Source: Pseudoxanthomonas sp.
Lineage (GTDB): Bacteria; Pseudomonadota; Gammaproteobacteria; Xanthomonadales; Xanthomonadaceae
Reading direction: 5' to 3'
Assembly (NCBI GenBank): GCA_017745195.1
Contig: JAGHZW010000077.1
Span: 1 to 36,225 of the forward strand
DNA: 36,225 nucleotides
The position numbers and the translations under genes are program-made. Shown piece after piece: positions 1 through 9,022 of the stretch. Positions within the stretch are counted from its first letter, which is position 1. Every line of letters starts with the position of its first letter. The notes beneath the pieces are model-generated. The model was not told the DNA's origin and searched no databases. It saw only the letters and a list, made by a program, of their open reading frames with translations.

Positions 1-30
1 CGTACAGCGAGCGGGGCGGTTGGGTGGTGG

Positions 31-165
31 GCGCAGCGGGTAGCGCGCCGAGGTCGCTTCGGCGACCGGCCTGTATGGGGTGACGTGGAAACGCGCACGG
101 CCGTCGGCGCTGGCGAACACGCCGTCGGCGTAACGCCGTGCCTGGCCCTGCGTCGCGCCGGCCGG
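31..165 (-). pseudogene. nasA: Inverted fragment of assimilatory nitrate reductase (nasA)
   Basis: Read on the minus strand from 165 down to 31, one open frame gives a peptide containing PAGATQGQARRYADG, then SADGRARFHVTPYRPV and finally ARYPLR. From my knowledge of the family, this is what normally precedes the GRLRDQWHG motif of NasA. That motif does occur here, but on the plus strand starting at 160, directly beside the fragment. So a piece of nasA of about 130 bp lies backwards next to the rest of the gene. Both edges carry the same 7-bp word in inverted orientation: GCGCAGC at 31-37 and GCTGCGC at 165-171. Bases 1-30 do not read as NasA in any frame I tried. It may be a genuine small inversion, or a fold-back artefact at a contig or read end; the sequence alone cannot decide. 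Confidence 0.6.
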
Positions 166-1098
166 CTGCGCGACCAGTGGCATGGCATGTCGCGCACCGG
201 CCGCGTGCCGGAACTGTTCGCGCACAGTCCCGAACCAGGCCTGCTCATGCACCCGGACGATGCCGCGCGACGTGGCTTGAAGGCTGGCGAGCTGGTCCGC
301 GTGTCGAGCAAGCGCGGCGAGCTGGTGTTGCCGCTGGAGCTGTCGGACGAGGTCGGCTCGGGCACGGTGTTCGCGGCGATGCACTGGAGCGGGCAGTACC
401 TGTCCAGCGGCGGGATCAACGAGGTCAGCCAGCCGGCGGTGGATGCGCGTTCGCGCCAGCCCGAGCTCAAGCACGCGGCGGTGCGGGTGGAGAAGGCGGA
501 GTTCAGCTGGCACCTGCTGGCCGCCCGCCACGGCGACGCACTGGCGCTGCGCGCGGCCGTGCAGCCGCTGCTGAAGGACTGCGGCTATGCCGGCCTGTCG
601 CTGCAGGCCGATCCGCACGCCGGCGACGGCGGCGCTTGGCTGGTGCTGCGCGCCGCGGCGGCCACGCCGATGCCGGCGGATTGGCTCGCGGCGCTGGATG
701 CGGCGCTGTCGCTGGCGGCCGGCCCGGACACGCTGGAATACCGCGACGCGCGCCGCGGCCTGCTCAAGCGCGTCGCCTGGCGCAGCGAGGAAAGCACGAA
801 CTTCGTCGATGGCCTGCTCTGGATCGACACCCAGCCCGGCGGCGAACCGCTGCTGCGCACCGCGCTGGCCGGCGGCGCCTGGCGCGGGCCACGCCTGGCC
901 GCGTTCTCGGCGGTCGCCGAGGTCGCCCGCGACCCGGTGGTGTGCGTGTGCCGACAGGTCACCGAATCGGCGATCCGCGCCGAAGTGCGCGCCGGCGCCG
1001 ACGTGCCCGTGCTCAAGCAGCGGCTCGGCTGCGGCACGGTCTGCGGCTCCTGCGTACCGCAGCTCACCCGCCTGGCCCGCGAGGTCGCCAGCGCATGA
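160..1098 (+). CDS. nasA: Assimilatory nitrate reductase large subunit, C-terminal part
   Basis: This is the C-terminal third of a molybdopterin oxidoreductase of the cytoplasmic NasA/NasC type, which reduces nitrate to nitrite for assimilation. Visible are the motif GRLRDQWHGMSRTG (from 160) and the molybdopterin dinucleotide-binding region with LLMHPDDAARRGL and ALTHSP-like spacing; HSPEPGLLMHP follows shortly after. At the end is a BFD-type [2Fe-2S] domain with cysteine codons at 943, 949, 1042 and 1051 (C-x-C-x30-C-x2-C), a domain found at the C terminus of many NasA proteins. The plus frame stays open to base 1, and a GTG at 85 could be taken as a start. However, residues before about 160 are not NasA-like, because that stretch is an inverted piece of the same gene. 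As drawn, the gene is broken. cobA follows after 40 bp. Confidence 0.85.
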   Translation, partial: GRLRDQWHGMSRTGRVPELFAHSPEPGLLMHPDDAARRGLKAGELVRVSSKRGELVLPLELSDEVGSGTVFAAMHWSGQYLSSGGINEVSQPAVDARSRQPELKHAAVRVEKAEFSWHLLAARHGDALALRAAVQPLLKDCGYAGLSLQADPHAGDGGAWLVLRAAAATPMPADWLAALDAALSLAAGPDTLEYRDARRGLLKRVAWRSEESTNFVDGLLWIDTQPGGEPLLRTALAGGAWRGPRLAAFSAVAEVARDPVVCVCRQVTESAIRAEVRAGADVPVLKQRLGCGTVCGSCVPQLTRLAREVASA

Positions 1099-1138
1099 AT
1101 TCGCATCCCCGCATCCCACGCATGTCCTGGAGCCCGCG

Positions 1139-1939
1139 ATGACATCGTCCCTGCCCACCTGCCCGTCGGAACCACGACGCGTTCCCGCCGAAGTCGTGCT
1201 GCTGTCCGCCGGTCCCGGCGACCTGGAACTGCTCACCCTCAGGGCGGTGCGCGCGCTGGCGCAGGCCGAGGTGCTGCTGCTCGACGAACTGGTCAACCCG
1301 GAGATCGTCGACCTCGCCCCGCACGCGCGGGTGGTGCGGGTCGGCAAGCGCGGCGGCTGCCGCTCCACCCCGCAGGCCTTCATCTGCCGGCTGATGCGGC
1401 GCTACGCGCTGCAGGGCTTGCGCGTGGTCCGGGTGAAGGGCGGCGACGCGCTGATGTTCGGCCGCGCCGGCGAGGAGATCGCGTTCCTGCGCGAGGCCGG
1501 CGTGCCGGTGCGGATCGTCAATGGCATCAGCGCCGCGTTCGCCGCCGCCGCTTCGCTCGGCGTGTCGCTGACCCATCGCGGGCACTGCCACGGCATCACC
1601 TTCGTCACCGCACACACCGCCGACCATGGAGAACCGGACTGGGAAGCGCTGGCGCGCAGCGGCACCACCCTGGCGGTCTACATGGGCATGGGTCGGCTGG
1701 AATCGATCGCCGCCGGACTGCTGCGGCACCTGCCCGCCGACACTCCGGCCGCGGTGGTGCAGGCGGCCAGCCAGCCGGGTGAGCGTCGCCTGGTCACCTG
1801 CCTGGGCGGACTGGTCGTCGCGGCCGCTGCGCTCGAGTCCGGCCTGCCGGGACTGGTCCTGGTCGGACCGGCGCTGGCAGAGGCATGCGGCGAAGGGATT
1901 CCGGCGACTGTCCCGGGGGGCGCGCGCGCATCCGCGTAG
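1139..1939 (+). CDS. cobA: Uroporphyrinogen-III C-methyltransferase (SUMT)
   Basis: Transfers two methyl groups from S-adenosylmethionine to uroporphyrinogen III, giving precorrin-2 for siroheme, the cofactor of assimilatory nitrite and sulfite reductases. The 266-residue product has the tetrapyrrole methylase hallmarks: LLSAGPGDLELLTLRA near the N terminus, the DELVNPEIV stretch, RVVRVKGGDALMFGRAGEE, and GISAAFAAAASLGVSLTHRG. It is a single-domain SUMT, not the CysG fusion with a dehydrogenase/ferrochelatase domain, so precorrin-2 must be processed by another protein. The ATG at 1139 is chosen because a CTGGAG ribosome site lies just upstream and homology begins immediately after it; the frame is open further upstream but that is only a shadow of nasA. 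Its place 40 bp behind nasA fits a nitrate-assimilation operon. Confidence 0.9.
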   Translation: MTSSLPTCPSEPRRVPAEVVLLSAGPGDLELLTLRAVRALAQAEVLLLDELVNPEIVDLAPHARVVRVGKRGGCRSTPQAFICRLMRRYALQGLRVVRVKGGDALMFGRAGEEIAFLREAGVPVRIVNGISAAFAAAASLGVSLTHRGHCHGITFVTAHTADHGEPDWEALARSGTTLAVYMGMGRLESIAAGLLRHLPADTPAAVVQAASQPGERRLVTCLGGLVVAAAALESGLPGLVLVGPALAEACGEGIPATVPGGARASA

Positions 1940-2023
1940 CCCGTTGGCGAAGGTGCGACGCAGCGCAGGATCGTTCCGCGACGCAGCAGAAATCCGCTGG
2001 CTGGCGGGATCGGAAGGCTTCAA

Positions 2024-2038
2024 CCCTGCTTTCCAGGG
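2024..2038 (+). terminator. Weak terminator-like hairpin after cobA
   Basis: CCCTG (2024-2028) pairs with CAGGG (2034-2038) around a CTTTC loop, and is followed by CGTTTGTTAG. It is the only hairpin with a T-rich tail between cobA and the TonB receptor. The stem is only 5 bp, so this could be chance. Confidence 0.3.
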
Positions 2039-2055
2039 CGTTTGTTAGAAATTTG

Positions 2056-2084
2056 TTGACAGCCTCATGGCCGGCTTGTACTCC
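2056..2084 (+). promoter_or_regulatory. Possible promoter of the TonB-dependent receptor gene
   Basis: A perfect TTGACA (2056-2061) is followed after 17 bp by TACTCC, a poor -10 match. It lies 28 bp before the receptor start, in AT-richer sequence than its surroundings. No Fur box is seen here, so iron control of the receptor is not supported. Confidence 0.3.
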
Positions 2085-2112
2085 AGCGCCATCACCATGC
2101 CTGGAGTGCGCC

Positions 2113-4872
2113 ATGCGGTACCTGGAACCGGTCGCCTCATCCGTTCGATCCCTGACGGCCGCCCAGTGCGGCCGTCGTCGTCTGGCCGCCGCCTGCTGCC
2201 TGGCGCTGGCCGCACCGCTGGCCGCGGCACAGGACGCGCTGGCCGCACAACCACAGGACGTCACCACCCTGGACGAAGTCCGGGTCACCGGCATCCGCGC
2301 CGCCATCGCCACCTCGATCCAGACCAAGGCCGAGGCCACCACCATTGTCGAGGCGATCTCGGCCGAGGACCTGGGCAAGTTGCCCGACATCAGCATCGCC
2401 GATGCGATCTCACGGCTGCCGGGCCTGGCCACCCAGCGCGTGGACGGCCGCGCGCAGGTGATCAACATCCGCGGCATGTCCGAACAGTTCGCCGGCACCC
2501 TGCTCAACGGCCGCGAGCAGGTCAGCACCGGCGAAAGCCGCGGCGTGGAGTTCGACCAGTATCCGGCCGAGCTGATCAACGAGGTGGTCGTGTACAAGAC
2601 CGCCAACGCCGCGCTGGTCGGGCAGGGCCTGTCCGGCACCGTCGACATGCGCACGATCCGCCCGCTGGACCTGGGCCAGCGCCGCGTCGTCTTCGGCGGC
2701 AGCGCCGAGAAGAATTCGCTGGGCAAGCTGACCTCCGGTGGCGACGACCAGGGCTACCGCCTGACCGCCTCCTACGTGGACCAGTTCGCCGACGACACCT
2801 TCGGCGTGGCGGTGGGCGTGGCGCGCCTCGATTCACCGTTCCAGGAGCGCCACTACAAGTCCTGGTGGTGGGCCAACACCGACCTGTGGGGCACCCCGCA
2901 GGGCGCCAAGCCGGCCGACGCGATCGCGCTGCAGGGCGCCGAGGGCTGGGTCAAGACCCGCGACATGACCCGCGACGGTGTGATGGCGGTGCTCGAGTAC
3001 AAGCCCAACGAGACCTGGCACAGCGTGCTGGACATGTACTACTCGAAGTTCGAGCAGGACGAGACCATGCGCGGGGCGATGTGGACCAACGACCCGTGGT
3101 GGAACAACGGCGCGGTCACCTACACCGACGCGCAGACCACCCTGCACCACGGCGTGCCCGTCGTCACCAGCGGCACGCTCAGCGGGATCCAGCCGGTGGT
3201 GCGCAACGACAACAACCTGCGCGAGGACAAGCTGCGCGCGATCGGCTGGAACAACGAGTTCAAGTGGGGCGTCTACACCCTCGGCATCGACGCCAGCTAT
3301 TCCAAGGCCGAGCGCGAGCAATCCACGCTGGAGACCTACGCCGGCCGGCTCGATCCGCTGGACGTGGATTTCCGCGTGCCGCTGTCGGCAGGCAACGGCA
3401 ACTACGCGCTGCCCGACCTGTCCGATCCCTCCGCGGTCTACCTGTGGGACCCGCAGGGCTGGGGCCACGACGGGCGCCTGGAAGACTCCTGGCAGGACGA
3501 CGAGCTGGAATCGGTCCGCGTCGACCTCAACCGCGTCGTGGAGTCGTCCGACTTCCTGCGCAGTTATGACATCGGCTACAACCACAGCAAGCGGACCAAG
3601 GACAAGCTGGCCCAGGTCTACTTCGCCGACCTGCCCGGACGCACCCCGGCGCTGGTGGATCCGGCGTTCGTGCTGTCGCCCACCGCGCTGGGCTTCGCCG
3701 GCATGGGCAACGTGCTCGGCTACGACCCGCGCGCGATCCTCTACCAGGTCTACGACGTCTACCTGAGCGAGACCAACGACGACCTGCAGAAGGACTACGG
3801 GATCGAGGAGAAGATCGACACCTTCTACTTCAAGGCCAACCTGGACATGGACATCGGCCGGGTGCGCCTGCGCGGCGACGCCGGCGTGCAGTACGTGCGC
3901 ACCGACCAGAGCTCCAGCGGCGTCAACATCCAGGCCGACGGCCCGGTCGCGGTCAAGGAAATGGGCGCGACCTACGGCGACATCCTGCCGAGCCTGAACC
4001 TGGTGGCCGAGTTCGGCCAGGGCTGGAACCTGCGCTTCGGCGCGGCCAAGCAGATGATGCGCCCGCGCATCAACGACATGGGCGCCTACGGCAGCGTCGG
4101 CGTGGCGGTGACCAACGGCATCGGCGAGTGGACCGGCAGCGGCGGCAATCCGGAACTGGAACCGTACCGCGCCAACGCGGTCGACCTGTCGCTGGAGAAG
4201 TACTTCGGCGAGGCCAGCTACGTGGCGCTGGCGCTGTTCTACAAGGACCTCGAATCGTTCATCTACACCCAGACCGTGCCGTGGAATTTCGCCGGCTACG
4301 ACTACGACGGCCCGAACCCGCCACCATCGGACTGGGGCACGTTCTCCACCCCGGCCAACGGCAGCGGCGGCTACATGCGCGGCGCCGAGTTCAGCACGGT
4401 GCTGGGCGGCGAGGAATTCCATCCGTCGCTGGAAGGCTTCGGCGCGCTGCTCAACGTGTCCTATACCGAATCGTCGATCGATCCCGACGGCCCCGGCGGC
4501 TCGGATTCGGACACCATCCCCGGCCTGTCCACGGTGGTGGCCAACGCGACCCTGTACTACGAGAAGCACGGATTCTCGGCGCGGGTGAGCCAGCGCTTCC
4601 GCGACCCCTATCGTGGCGAATACAGCTACATCTTTGGCCAGCGCAGCTACCGCTACACGCTCAACGAGCGCCAGGTCGACCTGCAGCTGTCGTACGACTT
4701 CCAGGAAGCCAGCCCGCTGTCCGGCCTGACCCTGATGTTCCAGGTCAACAACCTCAACAACGAGCCGTTCCGCACCGAAGTCAGCGACTCCAACGCCCTG
4801 GGGCTGTTCTTCCCCGAGGAGTTCACCGAGTACGGCCGCCAGTACCTGCTCGGGTTCCGCTACGCGCTGTAG
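2113..4872 (+). CDS. TonB-dependent receptor, Xanthomonas/Caulobacter type
   Basis: An outer-membrane active transporter of 919 residues, powered by TonB-ExbBD. A signal peptide ends near ALAAPLAAAQ (about residue 39). Then comes a TonB-box-like stretch (TTLDEVRVTG), and a plug domain with the family hallmarks AISAEDLGKLPDISIADAIS and INIRGMSEQF (about residues 60-200). The rest is a beta-barrel rich in aromatic residues, ending at YLLGFRYAL. The start at ATG 2113 is supported by CTGGAG six bases upstream; the frame is open further back to 1885 but that part is not receptor-like. This subfamily (TIGR01782-like) often imports carbohydrates or other polymers rather than siderophores, so the substrate is unknown. 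It separates cobA from the nap operon on the same strand. Confidence 0.9.
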   Translation: MRYLEPVASSVRSLTAAQCGRRRLAAACCLALAAPLAAAQDALAAQPQDVTTLDEVRVTGIRAAIATSIQTKAEATTIVEAISAEDLGKLPDISIADAISRLPGLATQRVDGRAQVINIRGMSEQFAGTLLNGREQVSTGESRGVEFDQYPAELINEVVVYKTANAALVGQGLSGTVDMRTIRPLDLGQRRVVFGGSAEKNSLGKLTSGGDDQGYRLTASYVDQFADDTFGVAVGVARLDSPFQERHYKSWWWANTDLWGTPQGAKPADAIALQGAEGWVKTRDMTRDGVMAVLEYKPNETWHSVLDMYYSKFEQDETMRGAMWTNDPWWNNGAVTYTDAQTTLHHGVPVVTSGTLSGIQPVVRNDNNLREDKLRAIGWNNEFKWGVYTLGIDASYSKAEREQSTLETYAGRLDPLDVDFRVPLSAGNGNYALPDLSDPSAVYLWDPQGWGHDGRLEDSWQDDELESVRVDLNRVVESSDFLRSYDIGYNHSKRTKDKLAQVYFADLPGRTPALVDPAFVLSPTALGFAGMGNVLGYDPRAILYQVYDVYLSETNDDLQKDYGIEEKIDTFYFKANLDMDIGRVRLRGDAGVQYVRTDQSSSGVNIQADGPVAVKEMGATYGDILPSLNLVAEFGQGWNLRFGAAKQMMRPRINDMGAYGSVGVAVTNGIGEWTGSGGNPELEPYRANAVDLSLEKYFGEASYVALALFYKDLESFIYTQTVPWNFAGYDYDGPNPPPSDWGTFSTPANGSGGYMRGAEFSTVLGGEEFHPSLEGFGALLNVSYTESSIDPDGPGGSDSDTIPGLSTVVANATLYYEKHGFSARVSQRFRDPYRGEYSYIFGQRSYRYTLNERQVDLQLSYDFQEASPLSGLTLMFQVNNLNNEPFRTEVSDSNALGLFFPEEFTEYGRQYLLGFRYAL

Positions 4873-4900
4873 GACACGCCGGACGCGCCATGCGACCAAG

Positions 4901-4935
4901 GGCTACCACGCCCGCCTAACCGGGCTGTGGTAGCC
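4901..4935 (+). other. Strong hairpin between the TonB receptor gene and napE
   Basis: GGCTACCACGCCCG (4901-4914) pairs with CGGGC-T-GTGGTAGCC (4921-4935) through 14 base pairs with one bulged T and a CCTAAC loop. It begins 29 bp after the receptor stop and ends 46 bp before napE. No T-run follows, so it is not a classic intrinsic terminator. The TAGCCT at 4931-4936 inside its right arm resembles a -10 element, so the hairpin could overlap the nap promoter. No FNR-type TTGAT-N4-ATCAA site was seen. Confidence 0.5.
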
Positions 4936-4981
4936 TGCGGCCGGATTCCTGCTGCGTTCCCCATCCTGGAAAGGTAGGCAC

Positions 4982-5155
4982 ATGGAGCAGAACCGAGACC
5001 CGGATGTCCCGGCGACGAAGAACCAGGAGCGCCTGGCGTTCCTGTTCGTCGTGGCGGTGGTGTTCCCGCTGATCGCCGTGCTCATCGTGGCCGGCTACGG
5101 CTTCCTGGTGTGGTTCTGGCAGATGCTGTTCTCGGGACCGCCGACCGGACCCTGA
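4982..5155 (+). CDS. napE: Periplasmic nitrate reductase accessory protein NapE
   Basis: A 57-residue inner-membrane protein recognised as NapE. It has a charged N-terminal stretch ending KNQERLAFLF, followed by one long hydrophobic segment (about residues 18-49) ending in WFWQMLF. The role of NapE is not well established; it is a frequent first gene of nap operons. The start ATG has GGAAAGG about seven bases upstream. One base separates its TGA from the napF ATG, so the two are likely translationally coupled. Confidence 0.85.
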   Translation: MEQNRDPDVPATKNQERLAFLFVVAVVFPLIAVLIVAGYGFLVWFWQMLFSGPPTGP

Positions 5156-5156
5156 A

Positions 5157-5663
5157 ATGGCTGCCTCCGCTCCGCTGACCCGACGCGCGCTGCTGTTCGG
5201 CCATTCACCGGCCGAAGCGGTGGTGCTGCGTCCGCCCTGGGCGGTCGACGACGATCTTTTCGCCAGCCGCTGCACACGCTGCGACGACTGCGTGCGTGCC
5301 TGCCCGGAGCAGGTCCTGCTCCGCGACAGCGATGGCCTGCCGCGCTTCGATCCGGCGCGCGGCGAGTGCACTTTCTGCGGCGACTGCGCCAGCGCCTGCG
5401 CCAGCGGCGCGCTGCTGGCATCCGTGTCGCCGCCATGGGGCCTGCGCGCCCAGGTCGGCGGGGACTGCCTGCCGGGCCATGGCGTGGTCTGTGCCAGCTG
5501 CCGCGAAATCTGCCCGGCGTCGGCGATCCACGTGCCTCCGGGTGGGCATGGCGCCGCGGTCGTCGCTGCCGAGCGCTGCACCGGTTGCGGCGCCTGCGTC
5601 GGCATCTGCCCGGTCGGTGCGATCGCACTGAAAGGGCGCGTACCGCTGGAGGCCGTGGCATGA
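5157..5663 (+). CDS. napF: Ferredoxin-type protein NapF
   Basis: A 168-residue cytoplasmic iron-sulfur protein that in known systems interacts with NapA before its export. It has four cysteine clusters in order: CTRCDDCVRACPE, CTFCGDCASAC, the three-cysteine CASCREICP characteristic of NapF, and CTGCGACVGICP. The first, second and fourth are typical [4Fe-4S] sites. Length and motif order match NapF rather than NapG or NapH, neither of which is present. Its stop overlaps the napD start (ATGA at 5660-5663). Confidence 0.9.
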   Translation: MAASAPLTRRALLFGHSPAEAVVLRPPWAVDDDLFASRCTRCDDCVRACPEQVLLRDSDGLPRFDPARGECTFCGDCASACASGALLASVSPPWGLRAQVGGDCLPGHGVVCASCREICPASAIHVPPGGHGAAVVAAERCTGCGACVGICPVGAIALKGRVPLEAVA

Positions 5664-5956
5664 GCGGGACCGAAATCCACATCGCCAGCTTCGTGGTCCA
5701 GCATCGTGAAGGCGCCGGCCCGGCACTGGCGGCGGCCGTGGCCGGACATGCCGACCTGGAAGTGGCCATCGCAGGCGAGACCCGCAGCGTCGTGCTGTGC
5801 GAGTCCGCCGAAGGCCGCGCGGCACTGGACCGCATCGAACAGCTCAAGGACGTCCCAGGCGTGCTGAACGTGCTGCTCGTCGCCCATCACGTCGAGCCTG
5901 CGCACGCGCTCGACCAACCCCTGACCAACGCCAACGCCAGCGGAGTCTCCGCATGA
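5660..5956 (+). CDS. napD: NapA-specific Tat chaperone NapD
   Basis: A 98-residue cytoplasmic chaperone of the NapD family, which binds the twin-arginine signal of NapA and delays export until the molybdenum cofactor and iron-sulfur cluster are in place. The family pattern is visible in [14 protein letters not shown] at the N terminus and the [16 protein letters not shown] strand near residues 68-82. It overlaps napF by four bases and napA by four bases, so synthesis is likely coupled to that of its client. Confidence 0.88.
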   Translation: MSGTEIHIASFVVQHREGAGPALAAAVAGHADLEVAIAGETRSVVLCESAEGRAALDRIEQLKDVPGVLNVLLVAHHVEPAHALDQPLTNANASGVSA

Positions 5957-8448
5957 GCACCACACGTCGCGATTTCATCCGCAACAGCGCCATCGCCACC
6001 GCGGCGGCCGCCGCCGGCCTTCCGCAGCCGGGCGGCAGCACCAACGTCATCACCGAAGGCGACATGACCGCGCTGAAGTGGAACAAGGCGCCTTGCCGCT
6101 ATTGCGGCACCGGTTGCAGCGTGAACGTCGCCGTGCGCGACGGCCGCGTGGTCGCCACCCACGGCGACGTGCTGTCGGAGGTCAACCGCGGGATCAACTG
6201 TGTCAAGGGCTACTTCCTGTCCAAGGTAATGTACGGCGAGGACCGCCTGACCAAGCCGCTGCTGCGCAAGAAGGGCGGGGTCTACGCGAAGGACGGCGAC
6301 TTCACCCCGGTGGAGTGGAACGAGGCCTTCGACGTGATGGCCGAGCAGTTCCGGAAGGTGCTCAAGGCCAAGGGCGGCGACGGCATCGGCATGTTCGGCT
6401 CGGGCCAGTGGACGATCTGGGAGGGCTACGCGGCCAACAAGCTGATGAAGGCCGGCTTCCGCAGCAACCACATCGATCCCAACGCCCGCCACTGCATGGC
6501 CTCGGCGGTATTCGGCTTCATGCGCACGTTCGGGATGGACGAGCCGATGGGCTGCTACGACGACATCGAGGCCGCCGACGCGTTCGTGCTGTGGGGCTCG
6601 AACATGGCCGAGATGCACCCGATCCTGTGGACACGGGTCACCGACCGGCGGCTGTCGCACCCGCACGTCAAGGTCGCGGTGATGTCGACCTTCGAGCACC
6701 GCAGCTTCGAGCTGGCCGACATCCCGATCGTGTTCAAGCCGCAGACCGACCTGGTCATCCTCAACTACATCGCCAACCACATCATCCAGTCCGGCAAGGT
6801 CAACAAGTTCTTCGTCGAGAACCGGTTGAACTTCAAGAAAGGCAACCAGGACATCGGCTACGGCCTGCGCCCGGAACACCCGTTGCAACAGGCGGCCGAG
6901 AACGCCGACGACCCGGGCGGCGGCGAGCCGATCAGCTTCGAGCAGTTCGCCGAGTTCGTGAAGCCGTACACGCTCGACAAGGCGGTGGAGATGTCCGGCG
7001 TGGAGCGCGGCTGGCTGCAGCAGCTGGCCGAGCTGTACGCCGACCCGGACATCAAGGTCACCTCGTTCTGGACCATGGGCTTCAACCAGCACACCCGCGG
7101 GGTGTGGGCCAACAACATGGTCTACAACATCCACCTGCTGACCGGGAAGATCTCCACGCCCGGCAACAGCCCGTTCTCGCTGACGGGACAGCCTTCGGCG
7201 TGCGGCACGGCGCGCGAGGTCGGCACTTTCAGCCATCGCCTGCCGGCGGACATGCTGGTGGCCAACGCCGAGCATCGCAAGCATGCCGAGGAGATCTGGA
7301 AGGTCCCGCACGGCGTGGTCAATCCCAAGCCCGGCTACCACGCGGTGGAACAGAACCGCGCGCTGCGCGACGGCAAGCTCAACGCGTACTGGGTGCAGGT
7401 CAACAACAACATGCAGGCGGCCGCCAACATCCTGGAGGAGGCCTGGCCCGGCTACCGCAACCCGGACAACTTCATCGTCGTCTCCGACGCCTATCCGACC
7501 GTCACCTGCCAGGCGGCCGACCTGATCCTGCCCACCGCGATGTGGGTGGAGAAGGAGGGCGCCTACGGCAATGCCGAACGCCGCACCCAGTTCTGGCACC
7601 AGATGGTCGACGCGCCGGGCGAGGCCAAGTCCGACCTGTGGCAGCTGATGGAATTCTCCAAGCGTTTCACCACCGACGAATGCTGGCCGGCGGAACTGCT
7701 GGCGGCCAACCCGGAGTTCAAGGGCAAGACCCTGTTCGAGGTGCTGTTCCGCAACGGCAATGTCGACCGCTATCCGCTCAGCGACATCGAGGAAGGCTTC
7801 GCCAACCACGAGTCGGAGCACTTCGGCTTCTACGTGCAGAAGGGCCTGTTCGAGGAGTACGCCGCCTTCGGTCGCGGCCACGGCCACGACCTGGCACCGT
7901 TCGACATGTACCACCAGGCGCATGGCCTGCGCTGGCCGGTGGTGGACGGCAAGGAGACGCGTCGCCGCTACATCGAGGGCGCCGACCCGTACGTGAAGCC
8001 GGGCGAGGGCCACAAGTTCTACGGCTTCCCCGACAACCGCGCGGTGGTCTGGGCGCTGCCCTACGAGCCGCCCGCCGAATCGCCCGACGCCGACTACGAC
8101 CTGTGGCTGGTGACCGGGCGCGTGCTCGAGCACTGGCACTCCGGTTCGATGACCATGCGTATCCCCGAGCTGTACCGCTCGTTCCCGGCGGCCTGCGTGT
8201 TCATGAATCCAGACGATGCGCGCGCACGCGGGCTCAAGCGCGGCGACGAGATCCGGGTGGTGTCGCGGCGCGGCGAGATGCGTTCGCGGGTGGAGACACG
8301 CGGGCGCAACCGGATGCCGCCCGGCGTGATCTTCGTGCCCTGGTTCGATGCCGGCCAGCTGATCAACAAGGTCACCCTGGACGCCACCGACCCGATCTCC
8401 AAGCAGACCGATTACAAGAAGTGCGCCGTCAAGGTCGTGGCCGCCTAG
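5953..8448 (+). CDS. napA: Periplasmic nitrate reductase catalytic subunit NapA
   Basis: An 831-residue molybdoenzyme, the usual NapA length, that reduces nitrate to nitrite in the periplasm. The N terminus is a Tat signal ([19 protein letters not shown]). The [4Fe-4S] ligands are Cys48, Cys51, Cys55 and Cys83 (C-x2-C-x3-C-x27-C). Cys181 in ARHCMASAV is the expected molybdenum ligand. The C-terminal molybdopterin dinucleotide-binding domain shows [15 protein letters not shown]. The start ATG at 5953 overlaps the napD stop; a longer open frame upstream is only a shadow of napD. napB follows after 10 bp. All key residues I can identify are present. Confidence 0.97.
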   Translation: MSTTRRDFIRNSAIATAAAAAGLPQPGGSTNVITEGDMTALKWNKAPCRYCGTGCSVNVAVRDGRVVATHGDVLSEVNRGINCVKGYFLSKVMYGEDRLTKPLLRKKGGVYAKDGDFTPVEWNEAFDVMAEQFRKVLKAKGGDGIGMFGSGQWTIWEGYAANKLMKAGFRSNHIDPNARHCMASAVFGFMRTFGMDEPMGCYDDIEAADAFVLWGSNMAEMHPILWTRVTDRRLSHPHVKVAVMSTFEHRSFELADIPIVFKPQTDLVILNYIANHIIQSGKVNKFFVENRLNFKKGNQDIGYGLRPEHPLQQAAENADDPGGGEPISFEQFAEFVKPYTLDKAVEMSGVERGWLQQLAELYADPDIKVTSFWTMGFNQHTRGVWANNMVYNIHLLTGKISTPGNSPFSLTGQPSACGTAREVGTFSHRLPADMLVANAEHRKHAEEIWKVPHGVVNPKPGYHAVEQNRALRDGKLNAYWVQVNNNMQAAANILEEAWPGYRNPDNFIVVSDAYPTVTCQAADLILPTAMWVEKEGAYGNAERRTQFWHQMVDAPGEAKSDLWQLMEFSKRFTTDECWPAELLAANPEFKGKTLFEVLFRNGNVDRYPLSDIEEGFANHESEHFGFYVQKGLFEEYAAFGRGHGHDLAPFDMYHQAHGLRWPVVDGKETRRRYIEGADPYVKPGEGHKFYGFPDNRAVVWALPYEPPAESPDADYDLWLVTGRVLEHWHSGSMTMRIPELYRSFPAACVFMNPDDARARGLKRGDEIRVVSRRGEMRSRVETRGRNRMPPGVIFVPWFDAGQLINKVTLDATDPISKQTDYKKCAVKVVAA

Positions 8449-8458
8449 GAGACCCGCC

Positions 8459-9019
8459 ATGCGCAACAAGCCCATGATTGTCGTCGCCGGCCTGGTCCTG
8501 CTCCTGTCGGTGCTGGTGTTCGCCGCCGGCTGGATGTTCGGCAGCCACAAGCGTCCCGAAGCGACGCAGGCGGCGACGGAATCCGTCCCCGTCGGCGCGC
8601 GCGCGATCTTCATCCCCGGGGCGGGGCAGATCGACGCGATGCGACGTGGCGTGCCGGTGGACAAGGAAGGCCATCCGCCACCGATGGCGCGGGTCGAGAA
8701 CGCCGACATCCGCCGCGTGCGCAACTATCCGATGCAGCCGCCGACGATTCCGCACACCATCGATGGCTACCAGGTCGACAAGAACAGCAACCGCTGCATG
8801 CTGTGCCACGCGCGGGCGAACGCGGCGACCTTCCAGGCGCCGCCGGTCAGCGTGACCCACTACATGGACCGCGACGGCCAGTTCCTGGCCACCATCTCGC
8901 CGCGGCGCTATTTCTGCAGCCAGTGCCACGTGGTCCAGACCGACGCGCCGACCCTGGTGGCCAACGGCTTCAAGGACATCGACAGCATCCTGGCCGCGTC
9001 GCCGCCGGGGGGGAACTGA
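8459..9019 (+). CDS. napB: Diheme cytochrome c NapB
   Basis: A 186-residue electron-transfer subunit that docks on NapA in the periplasm and passes electrons from NapC. It has an N-terminal membrane or signal segment (residues 6-27) and two heme c sites, CMLCH at 113-117 and CSQCH at 153-157. The conserved NYPMQPPTIPH stretch before the first heme is typical of NapB. I see no clear cleavage site, so the protein may stay anchored. napC begins three bases after its stop. Confidence 0.95.
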   Translation: MRNKPMIVVAGLVLLLSVLVFAAGWMFGSHKRPEATQAATESVPVGARAIFIPGAGQIDAMRRGVPVDKEGHPPPMARVENADIRRVRNYPMQPPTIPHTIDGYQVDKNSNRCMLCHARANAATFQAPPVSVTHYMDRDGQFLATISPRRYFCSQCHVVQTDAPTLVANGFKDIDSILAASPPGGN

Positions 9020-9022
9020 GCC

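Noticed and set aside
2833-8724. Long minus-strand open frames opposite the TonB receptor gene (2833-4899) and napA (5887-8724)
   Set aside because: They mirror strong, motif-bearing plus-strand genes. Their products are Val/Ala/Arg/His-rich with no family pattern, as expected from GC-rich codon bias.
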